A stretch of 64,000 bases of DNA, taken from assembly GCA_032622095.1 (NCBI GenBank), contig CP136061.1, positions 219,200,373 to 219,264,372 on the forward strand. Reading direction: 5' to 3'. The DNA is from Siphonodentalium dalli. Taxonomy: Eukaryota > Mollusca > Scaphopoda > Gadilida > Siphonodentaliidae. The notes below the pieces were generated by a model that did no database searches, was not told the origin of the DNA, and saw only the letters and a program-made list of their open reading frames with translations. Positions 54,301 through 60,300 of this stretch are shown here, one piece after another. Position numbers and translations under genes: made by a program. Each line of letters opens with the position of its first letter. The first letter of the stretch is position 1.

Positions 54301-57300
54301 TTGCTTGCCATCACAATTCAATGTGTCACCTGCCACTGCATCCACTCCAGGGGAATTTACTGCACAGGCTTCAGTCTGTCGTCCATTCGGGTCTCTTTGG
54401 CTTCCGTCCCTCCAGGTTTTGGGGCACGCAAGTATTCCAGTTATCCACCTGCGTTCTTCTCTCCATCTCTTGTGTGAACTTGGCCTTAAGATTCCTGGCC
54501 TTAAATATGATGCTTAGCGAATAGCCTTAATTAATTTTTATACTTGAATTTCAGCTTTCATTGCATCTGAAGGGCGGTGTAGGAATATCCCTAATTAATC
54601 ACATTCCCGAGGAGATATGCTACATATCACTGACTGGCATCACCGTGGATTATACATCATCAGCACTTCAGCAAACACTTGATGCAAGCATTGGAAATAT
54701 ACAGGTAACAGTTTTATATGTTCAATTACCTCCTATAATTACATGGTTGATAGTAATATAATCGCGAGAGAGGTGACTAACAGTTCATTATGTTCATGCC
54801 TAGACAAATTAGCATTTGAAGTTCAGCGATAAAGTTTGTTTCCCTATGTTTGTTTATTGGCATTAGTCCTCGTTTAGTGCTCGTTTTCAGGGTCCCGATA
54901 TTGGTCTTGAATGTCAGGTTATATTTTGATTGTGTTTAACGCTTTCTATACTGAATGGATTCTTCCACTCAGTTATAAAAGTATATATTGGAATGTTCCG
55001 TTATTCATCTGGAGGGGTGTTCAGGTAATAAAAGCAGACAACAGACAGAATAACAGATAACAATAGAGCTTAATTATTCGTATTCATTGTTGGGAAATGT
55101 TCAAGACTTTTTTCAGCATTTTATTAAAATGACTCCTAGCCACTGAAACCTACAAGATTATTTACAATTTGCAGGCAGATAACCAGCTTCTTAGTGCCCA
55201 TAAAACAGCTGTGTTGTTTGTGACGCCAGCCTCAAAGAAGGACGTAGCTGATAACACGCCTACGCTTCATATCTCAGCCAACAAAATTCCAACTCGGAAA
55301 TGGAAGGCTGAAATATTCAAGGTAAATGATATTGTTAATGCAGTGGATATCACAGGGCCTATGCGTTTGTTGGGTGTTTGTACTACAATTTGTGATCTGA
55401 TTAAAGCTACAGGAGTATCTGCGGTACATACTTGACCTCGGTAAGAGAGTCCTGGATTCTAATGGTAAATTTTCACTTCCAATATTGTCTTTGAAAACAT
55501 AAGCACAACTAACAGAGGTTTTTCTTAGCTCAAGTCTTGGATTTGAATCACATCCAACGTGGCAGGTCGCTCTTGTCCACGGCATGAAACCAGTCAGTGA
55601 GCTTATATATTCTATCTACTGAAAATTACGTCACAGTTTCAGCCGTTAAACTGACGGTTGAGTTACTTCAAAATGAGTTACTATACTCTCATTACCGATA
55701 AACAAAAACTGACAAAGGACCTTAAAAAAATGGATAAGTCATATATATGCAACAAATATGACAATGGCTACCTTGACGAAATGCGTAGTGTGTCAACATT
55801 CCTGGAGCGTAGATTTAAGCATCGATATCTATCCAAAGAAGACTTCGAAAGCATTAGAGCAAACATCTCTGATGATGGACACGAATCTGACACTATGTGC
55901 ATCAAGGTGAAACGAGGAAGTGTAGTGAATAGTGAATAAAGACGATTTCGAGGAACCTGACACCAAGTTGGAGATAACATTGGGCAGTTTGTTTGCCTTC
56001 GACAACTAGAGAGCATTGTCAACTGTTGATAAAATTACAAGTTATTGTAGTGTGCCCTACCTGGACTCGGAGATAAGCGAAGTATACCATGAAATATTTG
56101 TGGATATGTGCCTTCCAGCAAATGATTGTTCAGTAAGCCAGGTCATATTGTAGCTGTAAAACAATCTTGCGTGAAACCGGAGAAAGTTAAAATGCTATCG
56201 TTTCTAGCATCAAACATGTAAATATTTCTTTGTGCAAGTTATGCTCATATTGTTAGTCACTTTGTTATTATTGTGTATGTTATTTCATTCCAATGCTGTG
56301 TTAATTCAATATATTATATTTCGTAGAATTATCGTTTAGTTCTTACTTTCCATTACAACTGGAAGTGACATGTTATATGTATACAACGTAAATATGCAAA
56401 CTACTCTCGCTTGTTTGCGGAATTTCATGAGTGCAGATGTTAATAAATGCCATTAATTTGGATTAATGATATATGCCCATATCTCGATAATAATTTGGAT
56501 ATCATTTCGATAATTTTTTTGGTCATGTCATGAAGCCCTATATCCTTCCTTACAGCACCTTGTCCTATCGATGAAGAAGTTGACTCTGCAACTTGAAGAA
56601 AGATGGCTGTGGAAGCTCCTCCAGTTTATAGATATCAAAGAGATGGATAGCGAGCCAAACCTAGAGAATACAGAATATGCTTCCAAATTGTTAGTATTAT
56701 CATGCTGGTAAAACTAGAGAGTTTAAAATAGGTACCTTATTATGTTCTGCCTCCTTATATCGTTATTATATTGGCTATAGAATATCTTCTGAGTATTAAT
56801 TAATTTTACTATTCAAAAAGGTGATACTACCTTCTTGATATAATATAGTTTTCTTGTGAATCACTCATTCTCTAAAAAGCAAGAGTCAGCTCAAACTTGA
56901 TAATGCACATTGAAATAATAGCCACAATGTAAGTTATTTGAATTTGATGTAATCATGATGATTGTTCAAAAATAAATTTATAACAACAACTTTACATGCT
57001 CATAGTCATTTGAGGTGTTATGATACAGTTGGATGTATATCAGATCCACATTTAATTGCCGTTTGGTATTGTTCAATAAAAACTGTCATTAAATTGTCTT
57101 TAGCATAAACGTAAGCCTGAAAATTTATTTTACTTTCACCAGGAATATGCCATCAGAGAGTGTTGTGCAGATCAAACGATATTACTTTGGCTTGTTAAAG
57201 GTCAATGCCAGTAGGATGGCACTGAGTATGTACACGACCAGCAAACTCTCACCCGACTTACATCAAATCAAGAACTCCCTGTCTGTGCCGCTTGTGCGGT

Positions 57301-60300
57301 TTGAAGATGCCAAAGTCGATTTGGGTAAGTCATTTATTCAAGCCTGCAAATAGTATATCTGTAATTTGTAGAATGATGTCCCCTGAGGGTGAATTCAGTG
57401 ATGCTATCCAGCACAGGGGCTAGCATCACCAAATTCACCCATGGGTACGTCATTCTGCTAAGGCCTCATCTTCTGGGAAGTATCTATAGTCTCAAATTAA
57501 CACTTGGTTTAGTTACTATATCCCCTAATCTGCAGAATATAAAATGCATAATCGACTAATGGGTGAACATCACCAACTTCAACTGGAGTACTTCAATCTG
57601 ATCATAAGTCTAAAGCAGGTCTAAAGAAGAATGAGGTTCCCAGAGGGTGAATTTGGTGATGCTAGCCCACAGTGCAGGTTAGCGACACTAAATCCACCCT
57701 CTGAGGACCTTATTCTGCAAATGACAGACACACTATTTTTTGCTTTCATTTATTGTTATCTGAAAGAGAACCAGCGGTATTAGGAAAGTTTAGCCACATG
57801 TACGTGTAACTTGTAACATGTGTAACTATGGTTTTGCTATAGAGATGCACTTGGTGGTAAAAGTAACTTGATTTTACGGCCCCCACATTGTTTATACGTG
57901 TCAGCTCAACATGTGGAAAATACATGCAAGACAGAAATGTAGAGACAGCATGGCATAAATATAAGATTCAGGTCTATTCTGCATCATAAATCAATTTCCT
58001 AATCCAACACCAAATATAAGTAAACTTTTTTGCTGTTTTCAGATCCATTCATACGTTATCACCTGTTTGAGACAAGCTCATTTCTGGCTAATGAAGTAAA
58101 AATACATTACACAGAGGTAAGTTTCAAACTCTCTTATTGAAATCTTCATGTATAGAATTCAGTATTGAATCAATTCTTTTTATTTCTCAAATTCAGATTT
58201 GTTTAATAACAATTGTGTCACGTAGTAATATTGTATATTTTGATTATTGGTACCTGATGTCTTCAAAGGGAATAACACAAGAAATATATATCCACTTATG
58301 ATTGACTATTTAAAGAAATAATATGTTGTGATATCAAGATCAAATGGAGTAGTGTTCATCCCACAAGTTAAAATAACCTTATATAAATGTGAATATTTCT
58401 CCAGATTTGTTTCTTATGCAATCCACATTTTCTAGATCAAGCTAAATGAAATTTGGATGCTAAATAATATTGGCCGGAAAATAAAACATTTTCATCACCA
58501 TAAATTTAAAACTTTGTGGAACGCAAATTCGCTTTAGCTATTTACAGTTTAGGATGGGGAATTGTACTGTTTTTGCCCACATATAATAACTGTGACTTCA
58601 ATTTACTGTAGCCCTAACATACAGTAATGCCCTAAATAATCGACTCCTTAACCACAGCAGTATTATGGGTAATTTTTCAGGATTTAGTCGGAAATATGGC
58701 TTGTTGCCATTCATCGGAAAGCTCCCAGTGAGACTAAATCCTGATTATTTATGGCATTACTGTACATGCAGAAATTGCACTTCGTTCTCCTGATATTATG
58801 TCTCAAGTCCAGACAACATTTTTGATTGATCCGCTAGTTTACAAAATTTGAAAATAATTTCAGGAAAAAATCTATCTAAAAAGAATCGAAGAACCATTAT
58901 GTTATTTTTAACAAACTTGTGTCCTCTTATGCAACTTTATTAATTTGTTAGCAAGATATCCAAACTCGACTTAAAACTGAGTATTGAGTACCATTTGCAG
59001 AAATTTTTTCTGCTTTTTACTTATTCAGGAATTAAAAAGTCAGGCTGCAAAGATCCTTGGTTCAATAGACTTCCTTGGAAATCCACTGGGATTGTTCAAT
59101 GATGTCACGGAAGGAATCTCAGGTCTCATAAAGGACGGAAATGTCGGAGGTTTACTACGCAACGTAACTCATGGTGTGTCAAACTCTGCTGCTAAGGTAT
59201 GTTAGAGTTTCTTATGATATTATAATACGATCCACTTTATTGAAAGGATAGCTTGTTGAAAGGATGGCAAAAGTAATAGAGGACCTATTTGTAGAAGTTA
59301 ACTAAAATATTGAAATGGACACTTGTGCAATCATGAGTCATACATAAACAGTTTGTTTTCCATTCCAAAAACGCACCATTCAATCAAGTTTTAACACGTT
59401 GACTGCCGACTCCCATTTAATTACATGCAAAAAGCACGAGTTAACTCGTAGCTGGCAGTCAACGTGTTAATACTGTCATAGTGTTTTTTTGAGGGAGCCT
59501 GAAAAAGTTTTATTCATGGGATTATGTTACCTGGATTATAGTGAATTGTAATAATATGTATCATTAGCTAGACCAAATGTTAATCTGATTAACCTTTTCA
59601 TGATGGGAGCTGCACTGGTGCAGCATTAAAGATCATGTTCCAGTGCATTCTCTTATAGGGAGCATCGCATATATAAGAGAATGCACTGGCATACAAGGTG
59701 AAGGTAAATATTGTTAGGCCAATGCATTCTTACTAGTATATATGTGAGGCTCCCTATGGGAGACTCACATATATAAGAGAATGCATTGGCACAGGGTTTT
59801 CGCAAAATATCAGGAAGCTCCAGTCATAAAAGGGTTAACAGTTGCTCAATAACTGACATTGGTTAAATATATGTTCTCGGATATCTCCTTTTTTTATTTT
59901 CTCCTATAGTTTGTCGGTGCCTTATCTGACACTGTTGGTACAGTGACATTGGACGAGGACCATAACCAAACCAGGGAACAAATCAAGGTTACTCAGTCAG
60001 GCAGTAGTGCCTCTCACATTAAAGCTGGATTCAAAGGCCTTGGTTACGGGATCTACGGCGGCCTGACAAGTATCGTTAAACAGACATATGAAGGTGCTAG
60101 GGATGACGGTGTCGAGGTATGCATCAACGATATTTAATAAAAAAAATTGTTAACCCTGTGATTCCTGAACAGTTTCTCCCATACAGTTCTAAAAGTATAC
60201 TTTGGAATGGAGTATGTTGTATTCTTTAATTTTAACCCTTTACCCAACAAACCGGCCAAAACCGGCCAAATAAAGCTTCAACAGCCTAAAATATCTTCGG

